A DNA stretch of 59,028 nt from Bradyrhizobium elkanii WSM2783 (GCF_000472865.1 NZ_AXAP01000052.1:1-59028), one strand, 5' to 3'; numbered from the stretch's first letter, positions 16,708-25,765 are shown. Notes: generated by a model from the sequence alone, not told the origin. Made by a program: numbers and translations.

Positions 16708-17381
16708 CGCGACAGCACGTTGCCGTTCAGCGTGTCAAAGGTGCTGCCGCCCTTGCGCGTCGGCACTGCTTCGGGCGCGGAGGCCGAGCCCAGCACTTCG
16801 CTCAAGGTCGGGCCAGCCGGACCGCGCGCCTGTTGCGTTGCCATCTGCTGCGCCACCGCGCAGACCTTCTTCTGCATCGCCTCGGTGTTCTTGTGGCCGT
16901 TCTGGAGCTGCTCGAGGATCTGCGGCGGGATTCCGCACTTCGCCGAGTTGTCCTTGACGTATTTCATCATCTTCAGCTCGGCCTGGCTGTAATTGCCGAT
17001 CAGCTTGCAGGCCTCGTCGGGACCCGCCTTCTTTTCACCGGCGGCCTTGATCAGCTTGCCGCGCCGCTCGGTCTCCTCGCGCAAGGGGACGAAGCCCTTC
17101 ATGCAGGCGTCCGACGGGCCCGCGCCCGCGGACTGGGAGGGTGGCGGTGCAAACCCGGCACCGCCGCCCCCGATCGGTGCCGCTCCCTGGCTCGGGAAGG
17201 CCGAAGGCGCCCCGATCGACGCGGACGGGGCCGCGCCGTTCACCGGCGGGAAGGGCGAGGCGTTGGCAGGCGCTGCGGCCTGCTGACCGGGCAGCGGCGC
17301 GGGAAACGCGCCCTGCGCAAAAACCTGGCCGGCGTGGAGCACCACGGCGGCGACCGTCAGCGACACCATCAGGCGGGTCAT
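16704..17381 (-). CDS. Secreted Pro/Ala-rich protein of unknown function, four Cys
   Basis: This 225-residue protein starts at ATG 17381 with a clear signal peptide (MTRLMVSLTVAAVVLHAG, predicted cut after VFAQ or near it). A Pro/Ala/Gly-rich linker follows at about 20-85. The C-terminal part has four Cys (in DACMKGF, EACKLIGN, SAKCGIP and KKVCAVAQ) that could form two disulfides in the periplasm. I do not recognise a named function. It is the upstream partner of ubiA by a 4-base overlap. A start 14 codons further up is possible, but it would spoil the signal peptide. Confidence 0.7.
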   Translation of the reverse strand: MTRLMVSLTVAAVVLHAGQVFAQGAFPAPLPGQQAAAPANASPFPPVNGAAPSASIGAPSAFPSQGAAPIGGGGAGFAPPPSQSAGAGPSDACMKGFVPLREETERRGKLIKAAGEKKAGPDEACKLIGNYSQAELKMMKYVKDNSAKCGIPPQILEQLQNGHKNTEAMQKKVCAVAQQMATQQARGPAGPTLSEVLGSASAPEAVPTRKGGSTFDTLNGNVLSR

Positions 17382-17583
17382 CAAGGATATTTCTCCGGCA
17401 GCCGGCTTCCAAACGAAGCACAATTTCCATGCGGCTTTTTACGATTCCAGCCGTTCCTTAACAACCCGTGGATTGGGGCAACAGCGCGGCGTCACGCCGC
17501 GCCATCGATCAAAAATAAGCTACAGATTCTAGCGCTTTAGGCTAAAAGCGCGGCCGAGTTGCGTGACGACGGAACATTAACAG

Positions 17584-18348
17584 ATGCCGGACTACGACTT
17601 TCGCGCCCCTCGCCTGTTCGTCGATGCGCCCCTGCAAGCGGGCGAAATTGTCGCGCTGGACCGCGACCAGAGCAACTATCTCGGTAACGTATTACGGTTG
17701 AAGGCCGGCGACGCCATCCTGGTGTTCAATGGCCGCGATGGCGAATGGCAGGCCGAGCTCAGTGGCCGCAAGCGGGCGGACACGCTGACGGTCCACCGCC
17801 AGACCCGGCCGCAGGATCGCCTGCCTGACATCGCCTATGTCTTCGCGCCCTTGAAGCACGCCCGGCTCGATTACATGGTGCAGAAGGCGGTCGAGATGGG
17901 CACCTCGTGCCTGCGGCCGGTCCTGACCCGCTTCACCCAGGTTTCGCGGGTGAACGGCGAGCGGATGCGAGCCAATGTGATCGAGGCGGCCGAGCAATGC
18001 GGGATCACGGCCCTCGCCGAGGTCGCCGATCCTGTTACCCTCGAGCGCTTCCTGACCGAGCGTGCGGGCGACCGGCTCCTGGTATTCTGCGACGAGGCCG
18101 CCGATCTCGGCGATCCCCTGCAGGCCCTGCAACAGGGGGCCGCCACTGACGGCATCGACGTCTTGATCGGCCCGGAGGGCGGGTTCGCCGAAGAGGAGCG
18201 CACGCTGCTGCTGCGCCAGCCCAGGACCCTCCGGCTGTCGCTGGGGCCGCGGATCCTGCGCGCGGACACCGCAGGGGTCGCGGCGCTGGCCTTGGTGCAG
18301 GCGGCGCTCGGGGACTGGCGCCGTAGCCCGGGTGGAGCGCCAGCGTAA
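17584..18348 (+). CDS. rsmE: 16S rRNA (uracil(1498)-N(3))-methyltransferase RsmE
   Basis: A 254-residue SPOUT-class methyltransferase acting on U1498 of 16S rRNA. It has the N-terminal PUA-like region (RLFVDAPL, NYLGNVLRLKAGD) and the C-terminal knot motifs IGPEGGFAEEE and LSLGPRILRADTA, which bind SAM. The last eight codons (from Arg in DWRR to the TAA) are read from a family A REP that begins at 18323, so the C-terminal tail RSPGGAPA and the stop codon come from the repeat. The gene is divergent from the secreted protein-ubiA pair. Confidence 0.95.
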   Translation: MPDYDFRAPRLFVDAPLQAGEIVALDRDQSNYLGNVLRLKAGDAILVFNGRDGEWQAELSGRKRADTLTVHRQTRPQDRLPDIAYVFAPLKHARLDYMVQKAVEMGTSCLRPVLTRFTQVSRVNGERMRANVIEAAEQCGITALAEVADPVTLERFLTERAGDRLLVFCDEAADLGDPLQALQQGAATDGIDVLIGPEGGFAEEERTLLLRQPRTLRLSLGPRILRADTAGVAALALVQAALGDWRRSPGGAPA

Positions 18349-18413
18349 CCCGGGACCAATGGCAAACGCCGAGGCAGATGTCCCGGGTTGCGCATTCGCT
18401 CCACCCGGGCTAC
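18323..18413. repeat. GTAG-headed paired REP, family A copy 3 (overlaps the rsmE end)
   Basis: The left unit is GTAGCCCGGGTGGAGCGCCA and the right unit is CTCCACCCGGGCTAC. The left unit is translated as the C-terminus of RsmE, and its internal TAA at 18346-18348 is the rsmE stop. Confidence 0.9.
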
Positions 18414-18532
18414 GCGCTCATTAAGCGATTTGGCCGATGGTTGTCGAAACGACACTTTTGCCGTGCTAAGGGCTCGCCGCGAACCCTTAAAGCCACTCCG
18501 GGAACCCATTTTCGGGCGATTTGGACGTCGAG

Positions 18533-19696
18533 ATGACCGTAACCGCCGCCACACGCGGTGCCGCCTCCTCCGCCGCATGGGCGGATGCACTGCTGTTGTC
18601 ATTTGCGCAGGCCGGTTACATCAGGTCCGAGCCGGCGATCCTGCAACCGGCCGAGCCGTTCCTCGACCTCTCCGGCGAGGGGATCCGCAAGAGCCTTTAC
18701 CTCACCACCGACGCCAGCGGCGAGGACCTGTGCCTGCGCCCGGACCTGACGATCCCGGTGGCGCGTGACTACCTCGCCTCGCCGGAGGCCGGAAGGCCGG
18801 CCGGTTTCAGCTATCTCGGCCCGGTATTCCGTTATCGCGGCGGCCAGCCCAGCGAGTTCCTGCAGGCCGGCATCGAATCATTCGGCCGGCAGGACCGCGC
18901 CGCGGCGGATGCCGAAATGCTGGCGCTGGCGCTGGAGGCGACGGCGGCGTTCGGACTGACCGACGTCGAGATCCGCACCGGCGACGTCGCCCTGTTCAAT
19001 GCGCTCATCGAGACGCTTGGACTCTATCCGGTGTGGCGCCGCCGCCTGATCAAGGATTTCAACCGCAAGGTCAACCTCACCGAGGACATCGAACGGCTGA
19101 CGCTGACCGGCGGCTCCGGCGGTAACGAATATCAGGGCGTGCTGGCCGCCCTTGCCGGCTCCGACCGCAAGGCGGCGCTGGCGCTCGTCACCGACCTGAT
19201 GTCGATCGCCGGCACCACCAATGTCGGCGGCCGCACCGTCGCCGAGATCGCTGACCGCTTCCTCGAACAGTCGACGCTGAAAGCAGGCGCATTGCCGCGC
19301 GATGCGATCGCCACCATCAAGCGCTTCCTGTCGATTGCGGGCGAGCCGGACGAGGCCATCGCGCAACTGCGCGCATTGGCTGAAGACGCGAGGCTCGACC
19401 TCTCCGGCGCGATCGACGAGCTCGAACGCCGCGTCGGCTTCATGGCCGCGCGCGGCATCGATACCAGCAAGACGCGCTTCTCGACCTCGTTCGGGCGCGG
19501 GCTCGATTACTACACCGGCTTCGAGTTCGAATTGCACGCCAGGGGCAACGGCACCGAGCCGCTGGTCGCCGGCGGCCGCTATGATGGATTGATGACGCAG
19601 CTCGGCTCGGCTGAGCCGATCCCGGCGGTCGGCTTCTCCATCTGGATCGAGACGCTGACGCAACATGGCAAGCCTCGCGGCGGAGGCAAGGCATGA
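18533..19696 (+). CDS. hisZ: ATP phosphoribosyltransferase regulatory subunit HisZ
   Basis: This 387-residue (ATG 18533) histidyl-tRNA synthetase paralogue lacks tRNA charging activity and regulates HisG, the first enzyme of histidine synthesis. It shows class II aminoacyl-tRNA synthetase features: LRPDLTIPVARDY, GPVFRYRGGQPSEFLQAGIE, and the motif-3-like ending VAGGRYDGL. There is no anticodon-binding domain. A TTG at 18521 would add four residues. It overlaps hisG by 4 bases. Confidence 0.93.
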   Translation: MTVTAATRGAASSAAWADALLLSFAQAGYIRSEPAILQPAEPFLDLSGEGIRKSLYLTTDASGEDLCLRPDLTIPVARDYLASPEAGRPAGFSYLGPVFRYRGGQPSEFLQAGIESFGRQDRAAADAEMLALALEATAAFGLTDVEIRTGDVALFNALIETLGLYPVWRRRLIKDFNRKVNLTEDIERLTLTGGSGGNEYQGVLAALAGSDRKAALALVTDLMSIAGTTNVGGRTVAEIADRFLEQSTLKAGALPRDAIATIKRFLSIAGEPDEAIAQLRALAEDARLDLSGAIDELERRVGFMAARGIDTSKTRFSTSFGRGLDYYTGFEFELHARGNGTEPLVAGGRYDGLMTQLGSAEPIPAVGFSIWIETLTQHGKPRGGGKA

Positions 19697-20670
19697 GCGC
19701 GCCCTTCGTTCTCGCCGTCCCGTCGAAAGGACGTCTGCAGGAAAATGCCGAGGCCTTTTTCGCCCGCGCCGGATTGACGCTGTCCAAGCCCGGCGGCGCA
19801 CGCGATTATCGCGGCACCATCGCGGGGCTCGACAATGTCGAGATCGCCTATCTCTCGGCCAGCGAGATCGCCTCCCAGCTCGCGCGCGGCATGGTGCATC
19901 TCGGCGTCACCGGCGAGGACCTCGTGCGCGAGAGTATCGCCGACGCCGACAAGCGGGTGCACCTGATCGACGGATTGGGTTTCGGCTACGCCAATGTGGT
20001 GGTCGCGGTGCCGCAGGCCTGGATCGATGTCCGGACCATGGCCGATCTGGACGACGTCACCACCGGCTTCCGCGAGCAGCATCACCGGCGGATGCGGATC
20101 GCAACCAAGTACATCAACCTGACGCGAACCTTCTTCGCCTCCCGCGGCATCCTCGACTATCGCATCGTCGAGAGCGCCGGCGCGACCGAAGGTGCGCCCG
20201 CCGTCGGCACGGCGGAACTGATCGTCGACATCACCACGACCGGCGCGACGCTCGCTGCCAACGGGTTGAAGGTGCTCGACGACGGCGTGATCCTGCGCAG
20301 CCAGGCCAACCTCGTCGCCTCGAAAGACGCCGACTGGTCGACCGAGGCCCGCGAGGCCGCGCGCGTCATCCTGGACCACATCGCCGCCCGCGCCCGGGCC
20401 AACAAATATCGCGAGGTCCGCACCCGCTTCAAAGGATGCGATGCAGCATTGCTCGCGGAAGCCCATAGCCGCTTCGGCGTGGTCGCCCCGTTCGGCGGGC
20501 CGACGTCATCCGGCATGTTGACGCTGCACTGCCCACCGGGGCAGCTCTACGCGCTCGGCAGCTTCCTGCGCGAGCATGGCGCCGATACGGTGTCGGTGGT
20601 CTCGCTCGACTACGTCTTCGACCGCGACAATCCGCTGTTCGCCAGGCTCGAGGCCTTCCTGCGGCAATGA
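19693..20670 (+). CDS. hisG: ATP phosphoribosyltransferase catalytic subunit HisG, extended form
   Basis: This 325-residue enzyme condenses ATP and PRPP, the first step of histidine synthesis. The N-terminus APFVLAVPSKGRLQE and the phosphate loop ELIVDITTTGATLAANGL are typical. HisZ-dependent HisG proteins are usually about 210-230 residues. Here about 85 further residues follow, ending GPTSSGMLTLHCPP, LREHGADTVSVVSLDYVF. These resemble the C-terminal regulatory domain of long HisG forms. The protein is thus a long-looking HisG encoded beside a hisZ. Translational coupling with hisZ is implied by the ATGA overlap. Confidence 0.93.
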   Translation: MSAPFVLAVPSKGRLQENAEAFFARAGLTLSKPGGARDYRGTIAGLDNVEIAYLSASEIASQLARGMVHLGVTGEDLVRESIADADKRVHLIDGLGFGYANVVVAVPQAWIDVRTMADLDDVTTGFREQHHRRMRIATKYINLTRTFFASRGILDYRIVESAGATEGAPAVGTAELIVDITTTGATLAANGLKVLDDGVILRSQANLVASKDADWSTEAREAARVILDHIAARARANKYREVRTRFKGCDAALLAEAHSRFGVVAPFGGPTSSGMLTLHCPPGQLYALGSFLREHGADTVSVVSLDYVFDRDNPLFARLEAFLRQ

Positions 20671-20746
20671 GGCGTCCGGTCCGTTCATCGTGGCGACAGC
20701 CGGCGACGGGTAACATATATATTCTTTAGAACCTGGAACCTGATCG

Positions 20747-21793
20747 ATGACGCTGGGCTCTGACGTTTCCGGCCTGAACACCACCGCGACGAATGCCGCG
20801 GCGCAGGGGTTGTCGGTCGTCGTTCCCGTCTACAACGAGGCCGCGGGGCTCGCGCTGCTGCACGAACGATTGATCGGCCTCGCGCGGACGCTGAAGGATC
20901 GCTACGGACTCGCGTGCGAGGTCGTCTATGTCGATGACGGCAGCAAGGACAACACCCTTGCGATCGCGCGTTCGCTCATCCCCGACACACTGGATGTCCA
21001 GGTGGTGTCGCTGTCGCGCAATTTCGGCAAAGAGGCTGCGCTGATGGCTGGCCTCGACCATGCCCGGCGCGGCGCCGTGCTGTTCATGGATGGCGACGGC
21101 CAGCACCCGCCCAGCCTGGTCGAGAAACTGGTCTCACACTGGATCGATGACGGCTACGATGTCGTCTATACCGCGAAAGCGCATCGCGACAACGAGCCGT
21201 TCCTGCGCAGGCTCGCGGTGCACGGCTTCTATGCGCTGATCAACTGGGGCGCGCGGCAGAAGATCCCGGAAGATGCCGGCGACTTCCGCCTCTTGTCGCC
21301 GCGCGCGGTGGCGGCGCTGCGGCAATTGCCCGAGCGCAACCGCTTCTTCAAGGGGCTGGCGAGCTGGATCGGCTTCCGCCAGATCAGGGTCGACTACGAG
21401 CCGGCGCCGCGCGCGCATGGCGTCACCACCTTCAGCGCGACGCGGCTGATCGGCCTGTCGATCGAAGGAGTGACATCGTTTTCGGTAGCGCCGCTGCGCT
21501 TCGCGAGCCTGCTCGGCGTGCTGCTGGCGACCGCGGCGTTCCTGTTCGGGCTTTCGATCCTGTGGGAGGTCTTCACGACCGGCAAGCAGGTGCCCGGCTA
21601 TCCCTCGCTGGTGATCGGGTTGATGACGATCGGCGGCGTGCAGCTCATCATGATCGGCATCGTCGGCGAATATATCGGCAAGATCCTGTCCGAGCTGAAG
21701 GCGCGGCCGATCTATTTCGTCGCCGAACATAGCGAGAAGCGCGCCGGCCCCGATGCGGCCGCCGCGGGCAGCGAACGGACCGCGGCCGAATGA
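20747..21793 (+). CDS. Membrane-anchored family 2 glycosyltransferase (polyprenyl-phosphate type)
   Basis: A 348-residue GT2 protein. It has LSVVVPVYNE at 22-31, DDG at 63-65, the metal-binding MDGDGQHPP at 114-122 and two C-terminal membrane helices at about 251-275 and 287-311. This is the layout of dolichyl/undecaprenyl-phosphate sugar transferases (DPM1/GtrB/ArnC-like), which load a sugar on a lipid carrier. The stop overlaps the start of the YdjC-type deacetylase by 4 bases, so the sugar may be deacetylated next, as in the ArnC-ArnD and GtrB-like schemes. The sugar is not known. Confidence 0.88.
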   Translation: MTLGSDVSGLNTTATNAAAQGLSVVVPVYNEAAGLALLHERLIGLARTLKDRYGLACEVVYVDDGSKDNTLAIARSLIPDTLDVQVVSLSRNFGKEAALMAGLDHARRGAVLFMDGDGQHPPSLVEKLVSHWIDDGYDVVYTAKAHRDNEPFLRRLAVHGFYALINWGARQKIPEDAGDFRLLSPRAVAALRQLPERNRFFKGLASWIGFRQIRVDYEPAPRAHGVTTFSATRLIGLSIEGVTSFSVAPLRFASLLGVLLATAAFLFGLSILWEVFTTGKQVPGYPSLVIGLMTIGGVQLIMIGIVGEYIGKILSELKARPIYFVAEHSEKRAGPDAAAAGSERTAAE

Positions 21794-22635
21794 ACGATGC
21801 CGCGCAGCCGCGCCGGATCTGGCTCTGCGCCGACGATTACGGATTGAGCGAGGGCGTCAACCGCGCCATTCGCGATCTCATCGCGCGCGGCCGTCTCAAC
21901 GCGACCTCGGTGATGATGGTGGGCGCGGCAATCGGCCGCGACGAAGTGGCGGCCCTAAAGCGCGTTGCCGCCGAAAGCCCGCGCTGCGCGGTCGGGCTGC
22001 ACGCGACGCTGAGCGCGCCGTTCCGCCCGCTGACCATGCATTTCCGACCCGTTAATGGCGGGCTGTTCCTGCCCTTCCCGAAAATGTTGCGCGCCGGCCT
22101 GCTCCGGCGGCTCGATCGCGAGATGATCCATGCCGAGCTCGTCGAGCAGCTCGCGACCTTCAAGGACATGTTCGGCCGCGCGCCTGACTTTGTTGACGGC
22201 CATCAGCATGTGCAATTGTTTCCGCAGGTGCGGGACGCCTTCTTGCGCGCCGTGAAGGACGCCGCGCCCGAAGCCTGGGTGCGCCAGGGCGGACGCAGCC
22301 AGCCGTTATCGCAACGCTTGCGGTCGCCGAAAGCACTGGTGCTGGACACGCTGAGCGCGCAGTTCAGGAAGCGTGCACGACGCGCCGGCATTGCCTTCAA
22401 CCCCGCTTTTGCCGGCGCCTATGATTTTTCGAGATCGCCCGATTTCGGTCCCCTGATGCGACAGTTTCTCGAGGGACTGCCCGACGGCGGGCTCGTGATG
22501 TGCCATCCCGGCTTCGTCGACGAGACGCTGAGGGAGCTCGATCCGCTGACGACCCAGCGCGAAAATGAGCATGCCTACCTCGGCAGCGAGCACTTCCCGC
22601 AATTGCTGGCGGCGAACAATGTTACGCTCGCCTGA
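21790..22635 (+). CDS. ChbG/HpnK (YdjC) family carbohydrate deacetylase
   Basis: A 281-residue protein of the YdjC/ChbG/HpnK family, metal-dependent deacetylases of N-acetylated sugars. The metal and catalytic motifs are LCADDYGL at 12-19, VGLHATLS around 71-78 and DGHQHVQLFP around 137-146, with MCHPGFVD near the end. It is translationally coupled to the glycosyltransferase (ATGA overlap). The pair could act on a lipid-linked or hopanoid-linked amino sugar. HpnK is one option, but no other hopanoid genes are present. Confidence 0.87.
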   Translation: MNDAAQPRRIWLCADDYGLSEGVNRAIRDLIARGRLNATSVMMVGAAIGRDEVAALKRVAAESPRCAVGLHATLSAPFRPLTMHFRPVNGGLFLPFPKMLRAGLLRRLDREMIHAELVEQLATFKDMFGRAPDFVDGHQHVQLFPQVRDAFLRAVKDAAPEAWVRQGGRSQPLSQRLRSPKALVLDTLSAQFRKRARRAGIAFNPAFAGAYDFSRSPDFGPLMRQFLEGLPDGGLVMCHPGFVDETLRELDPLTTQRENEHAYLGSEHFPQLLAANNVTLA

Positions 22636-22690
22636 GCATGATCCGGAAAAGTGAGTACCGGTTTTCCGAAAAGATCGTGCGCAAAGAGAA
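22635..22690. repeat. GAGCATGATCCGGAAAAGTG repeat, family G copy 1
   Basis: Begins at the end of the deacetylase gene with GAGCATGATCCGGAAAAGTG, then ACCGGTTTTCCGAAAAGATC. The same sequence occurs inverted at 50160-50214. The two halves of the element are related as an inverted pair around ACCGGT. Confidence 0.85.
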
Positions 22691-22805
22691 ATCCGCCGGT
22701 CGTTTTGTCGCATACGCAAATTTAATTCGCGGCCCCACTCCTTGCGCCACAAAGGCGGCCCTACATGTTCCGCGCTTCGACGCAATCGACGCGATGGAGA
22801 AGGCC

Positions 22806-23633
22806 ATGACCCCGCAAGAACGCCAATTGATCGACGATCTCTTCGACCGGCTCGCCAAGCTGGAGAACGCCCCGCGTGATCCGGAGGCGCTGGCCGCCAT
22901 CTCGGAAGGGCTGCGCAAGGCGCCCAACGCCGTCTATGCGCTGGTGCAGACCACGCTGGTGCAGGACGAGGCGCTGAAGCGCGCCAACGACCATATCCAG
23001 CAATTGGAAGCAGAACTCGGCGGTGGACCGCAGCAGCAGGGCCAAGGCGGCGGCTTCCTCGATTCGATGCGCGATGCGATCTTCGGCCAGAACCAGAATC
23101 AGCCGCGCGGCTCGGTTCCGCCGGTGCGCCCGCCGGAGGCTGGCAGCCGCCCTGCCTGGAATACTGGCCAGGCACTGCAGCAGGCGCAGGGTCCTGGACC
23201 GTATGGCCAGCCGCCTTACGGCCAGCAGCCCCAGCCCTATGGCGCGCCACAGGCGGGTCCGTTCGGCGGTGGCGGCGGCTCGTTCCTCGGCACCGCTGCG
23301 GCGGCCGCCGCCGGCGTGGTCGGTGGCTCGCTCTTGATGAACAGCATCCGCGGGCTGATGGGCGGTGGCGGCGGTCACCAGGCGTTCGGAGACTCCGCAA
23401 GTCTCGGCGACAACAAGCCGTGGGGCAATGACCAGTCGGGCGGCAATCTTGCGCGCGATGCCGGCGTCAACGACATCGGCTCTGGCGGGCGCGACAACGA
23501 CTCGCGCTCCGGCCTGTACGATCAGGCGTCGAACAACAACGACAACAACAATGACGACGACGGCTATGGTCCCGACGATGACGACGATGGGTTCGATGAC
23601 GGCGGCGACGACGGTGGCAGCGACTACGCGTAA
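22806..23633 (+). CDS. DUF2076 family protein
   Basis: A 275-residue protein from ATG 22806 (MTPQERQLIDDLFDRL, the family start). Residues 1-80 are a charged, coiled-coil-prone helix region. A Gln/Pro/Gly-rich linker follows, then a glycine-zipper-like hydrophobic stretch around residues 160-190 (AAAAAAGVVGGSLL) that may insert into a membrane. The last 40 residues are almost only Asp, Asn and Gly. The function is unknown; it is likely periplasmic or membrane-associated. A start at ATG 22794 is also possible. Confidence 0.85.
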   Translation: MTPQERQLIDDLFDRLAKLENAPRDPEALAAISEGLRKAPNAVYALVQTTLVQDEALKRANDHIQQLEAELGGGPQQQGQGGGFLDSMRDAIFGQNQNQPRGSVPPVRPPEAGSRPAWNTGQALQQAQGPGPYGQPPYGQQPQPYGAPQAGPFGGGGGSFLGTAAAAAAGVVGGSLLMNSIRGLMGGGGGHQAFGDSASLGDNKPWGNDQSGGNLARDAGVNDIGSGGRDNDSRSGLYDQASNNNDNNNDDDGYGPDDDDDGFDDGGDDGGSDYA

Positions 23634-23657
23634 GCCGCACGCAAATTCCAAAGCAGA

Positions 23658-23688
23658 ACGGCCGCTCGAGTGAGCGGCCGTTTCTCTT
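23658..23688 (+). terminator. Rho-independent terminator after the DUF2076 gene
   Basis: A perfect 10-bp stem ACGGCCGCTC/GAGCGGCCGT with loop GAGT, followed by TTCTCTTT. Confidence 0.85.
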
Positions 23689-23811
23689 TCGTCGTCCCTA
23701 ACCACAGGAAGCTATTGTGGCGCGAGCAAGCTGTTGCAGCAGGGCACACCACAAACGCCTGTGATTATGGGTCCCGGGTCTGCGCTTCGCTTGCCCGGGA
23801 CGACAGCATCG

Positions 23812-24603
23812 CTAGATCACGATCACCCTGGTGCCGACGTTGACGCGACCATAGAGATCGATGACGTCCTCGTTGCGCATGCGGATGCAGCCGGAGGACA
23901 CGTTGGTGCCGATGGTCCAGGGCTCGTTCGAGCCGTGGATGCGATAGAGCGAGGAGCCGAGATACATCGCACGCGCGCCGAGCGGATTTTCCGGTCCGCC
24001 CACCATGTGCCGCGGCAGATCGGGACGGCGCGCCAGCATTTCCGGCGGCGGCGTCCAGTCCGGCCATTCGCGCTTGGCGGAGATCGTCTTAACGCCCGAC
24101 CAGGTGAAGCCGGGGCGGCCGACGCCGATGCCGTAGCGCAGCGCCTTGCCGTCGGCCTGCACGAGATAAAGGAACTTGTTCGGGGTATCGACGACGATCG
24201 TGCCCGGAGCTTCCTTGCCGTCATAATCGACAAGCTGCTTCTCGTATCTCGGATCGAACGGCCGCTGCGCGGGATCGGCCGCCTGCTCCTCGCGCATCAT
24301 CGGCTGCTGCGGATCCATCGGCGGCAGCATCGTGCGCCGGCCACCATAATAACCCGGCTGCTGCTGATAGATCGGCTGCTGCTCGTAGGGTTGCGGGTAG
24401 CCCTGGTCGGGACCGTCGCCGAACAGGAATTCGATAAAGCCGCCGCCGAGGCTGGAGGCCCTGCGCACCGGCTGAAGCGGCGCCTGGTAGGAATAGATCA
24501 CGGTCGGCCCGGCGAGCGGCGCGCCATCGATCGCAAACGCCTGATGCGGAGCGGCAGGCAGGAAGGACGCGCCGGCAACAAGCGCAAAGAATGTTTTCTT
24601 CAT
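23812..24603 (-). CDS. L,D-transpeptidase (YkuD domain), exported
   Basis: A 263-residue protein from ATG 24603 with signal peptide MKKTFFALVAGASFLPAAP. A Gln/Pro/Tyr-rich linker follows (around 65-100), then a YkuD domain. The catalytic motif HGSNEPWTIG...SSGCIRM is present near the C-terminus, with its His, Ser-Gly-Cys and Arg. These enzymes form 3-3 cross-links in peptidoglycan or anchor proteins to it in the periplasm. The gene is convergent with the DUF2076 gene. Confidence 0.92.
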   Translation of the reverse strand: MKKTFFALVAGASFLPAAPHQAFAIDGAPLAGPTVIYSYQAPLQPVRRASSLGGGFIEFLFGDGPDQGYPQPYEQQPIYQQQPGYYGGRRTMLPPMDPQQPMMREEQAADPAQRPFDPRYEKQLVDYDGKEAPGTIVVDTPNKFLYLVQADGKALRYGIGVGRPGFTWSGVKTISAKREWPDWTPPPEMLARRPDLPRHMVGGPENPLGARAMYLGSSLYRIHGSNEPWTIGTNVSSGCIRMRNEDVIDLYGRVNVGTRVIVI

Positions 24604-24907
24604 CGACGTACTCTGTACTGTTTCGTCAATCGTCAGCAGCACTCGGCGTGAGGCGCCGTGGCATGCGACCAATCAAAATCAAAACCGCATCGGTTTGGTA
24701 AACGTAACCAGCGTTTGGATTCACCACGTCGACAATCGGCGGCGGATTTCAAAAGTAGCGTTTATTTTGCTTAAATTCGTAGGCGTCATGGTTAATCCCC
24801 GGTATGCGGCGCGACGCGAAACGCCGTTGCAAAACACTCCCGTGTGAACTCCCTATTAAATCGCTTCTGCGTAGAACAGTGGGAGTGAAGGGGGCGGGAA
24901 CAGTCTC
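24604..24907. other. Divergent intergenic region
   Basis: A 304-base space between the leftward L,D-transpeptidase gene and the rightward CheZ-like gene. The central part, about 24670-24800, is richer in A and T than the flanks (for example GTTTATTTTGCTTAAATTCG), as expected for back-to-back promoters. I see no gene or clear consensus promoter. Confidence 0.5.
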
Positions 24908-25696
24908 ATGTCAGTTAGTCGCAAGCGTTTTCGTGTTGAACAAGCCATTATGGGCGACATGCCGATGCCGGCACCGGTTACGGTGGAAGGCGGTGAAATC
25001 GGTCCAATGCATCGGGAGATCATGGCGGAGCTTCGATCCATCCGCGCGCAGATGGCGCTCGGCGTCCACGCCCAGCGTCCGGTCGCAGCCGAAGCCACCG
25101 AGGCGGCGGTGGCGCGCGAGGTCGCCGAAGCGCATGCGCTGCTCGACACCTATCGGGCACAGATCGAGCAATGCGAGAAGCTGAAGGTCGAGCTCGACCT
25201 GATCCACGATGCCATCAACCGCACCAAGCGCGAGATCGCGGCGCTGCACGGCAGGGGCTTCGATGGCCCGGAGATGGCCAAGGTGAACGGCGAGCTCGGG
25301 GCCGTCGTCGGCGGCACCGAGGAGGCGACCCAGCAGATCCTCGAGGCGACTGAGGCGATCGACCAGGCCGCCACCGCGCTGACCAAGGTCGCCTCGCCCG
25401 AACAGCAGAAGCTGCTTGCCGAGGATATCCAGGAACGTGTGGTGACGATCTTCGAGGCCTGCAATTTCCAGGACCTCACCGGCCAGCGCATCAACAAGGT
25501 GATGAACACGATGAAGTTCATCGAGCAGCACATCAATGCGATGATGGATATCTGGGGCGGTGTCGACGCCATCAAGGCGCACGCGCCGCCGATCGTCGAC
25601 ACCCGCGAGGGCGACGCCCGCCTGCTCAACGGCCCGAAGCTCGACGGCGACGTGGGTCACGCCTCGCAGGACGATATCGACGCGATGTTCGACTGA
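24908..25696 (+). CDS. CheZ-like protein phosphatase
   Basis: A 262-residue, mostly helical protein. It has the CheZ catalytic signature FQDLTGQ at 187-193. Asp189 and Gln193 correspond to the E. coli CheZ residues Asp143 and Gln147 that dephosphorylate CheY-P. The last residues SQDDIDAMFD resemble the C-terminal CheY-binding helix of CheZ. Long helices with heptad character at about 60-160 fit the four-helix-bundle dimer. No chemotaxis or flagellar genes are nearby, so the CheY-like partner is elsewhere and may not be a motility regulator. A strong terminator follows at 25725. Confidence 0.85.
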   Translation: MSVSRKRFRVEQAIMGDMPMPAPVTVEGGEIGPMHREIMAELRSIRAQMALGVHAQRPVAAEATEAAVAREVAEAHALLDTYRAQIEQCEKLKVELDLIHDAINRTKREIAALHGRGFDGPEMAKVNGELGAVVGGTEEATQQILEATEAIDQAATALTKVASPEQQKLLAEDIQERVVTIFEACNFQDLTGQRINKVMNTMKFIEQHINAMMDIWGGVDAIKAHAPPIVDTREGDARLLNGPKLDGDVGHASQDDIDAMFD

Positions 25697-25724
25697 GCGG
25701 ACAGGTCGCAGGGAACAACGCAAG

Positions 25725-25751
25725 ACGCCGGCGCGATGCCGGCGTTTTTTT
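25725..25751 (+). terminator. Rho-independent terminator after the CheZ-like gene
   Basis: Stem ACGCCGGC/GCCGGCGT with loop GCGAT, followed directly by a run of T. Confidence 0.9.
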
Positions 25752-25765
25752 ATGCGCGGCGGCGC

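Noticed and set aside
18430..18465. Possible sigma70 promoter for hisZ (TTGTCG, 17 bases, TGCTAA)
   Set aside because: Both boxes match the consensus poorly, so it is not listed as a feature.
23765..23806. Short inverted TCCCGGG/CCCGGGA pair
   Set aside because: It could be a remnant of a family C/A-type repeat, but it is too short and lacks the family head.
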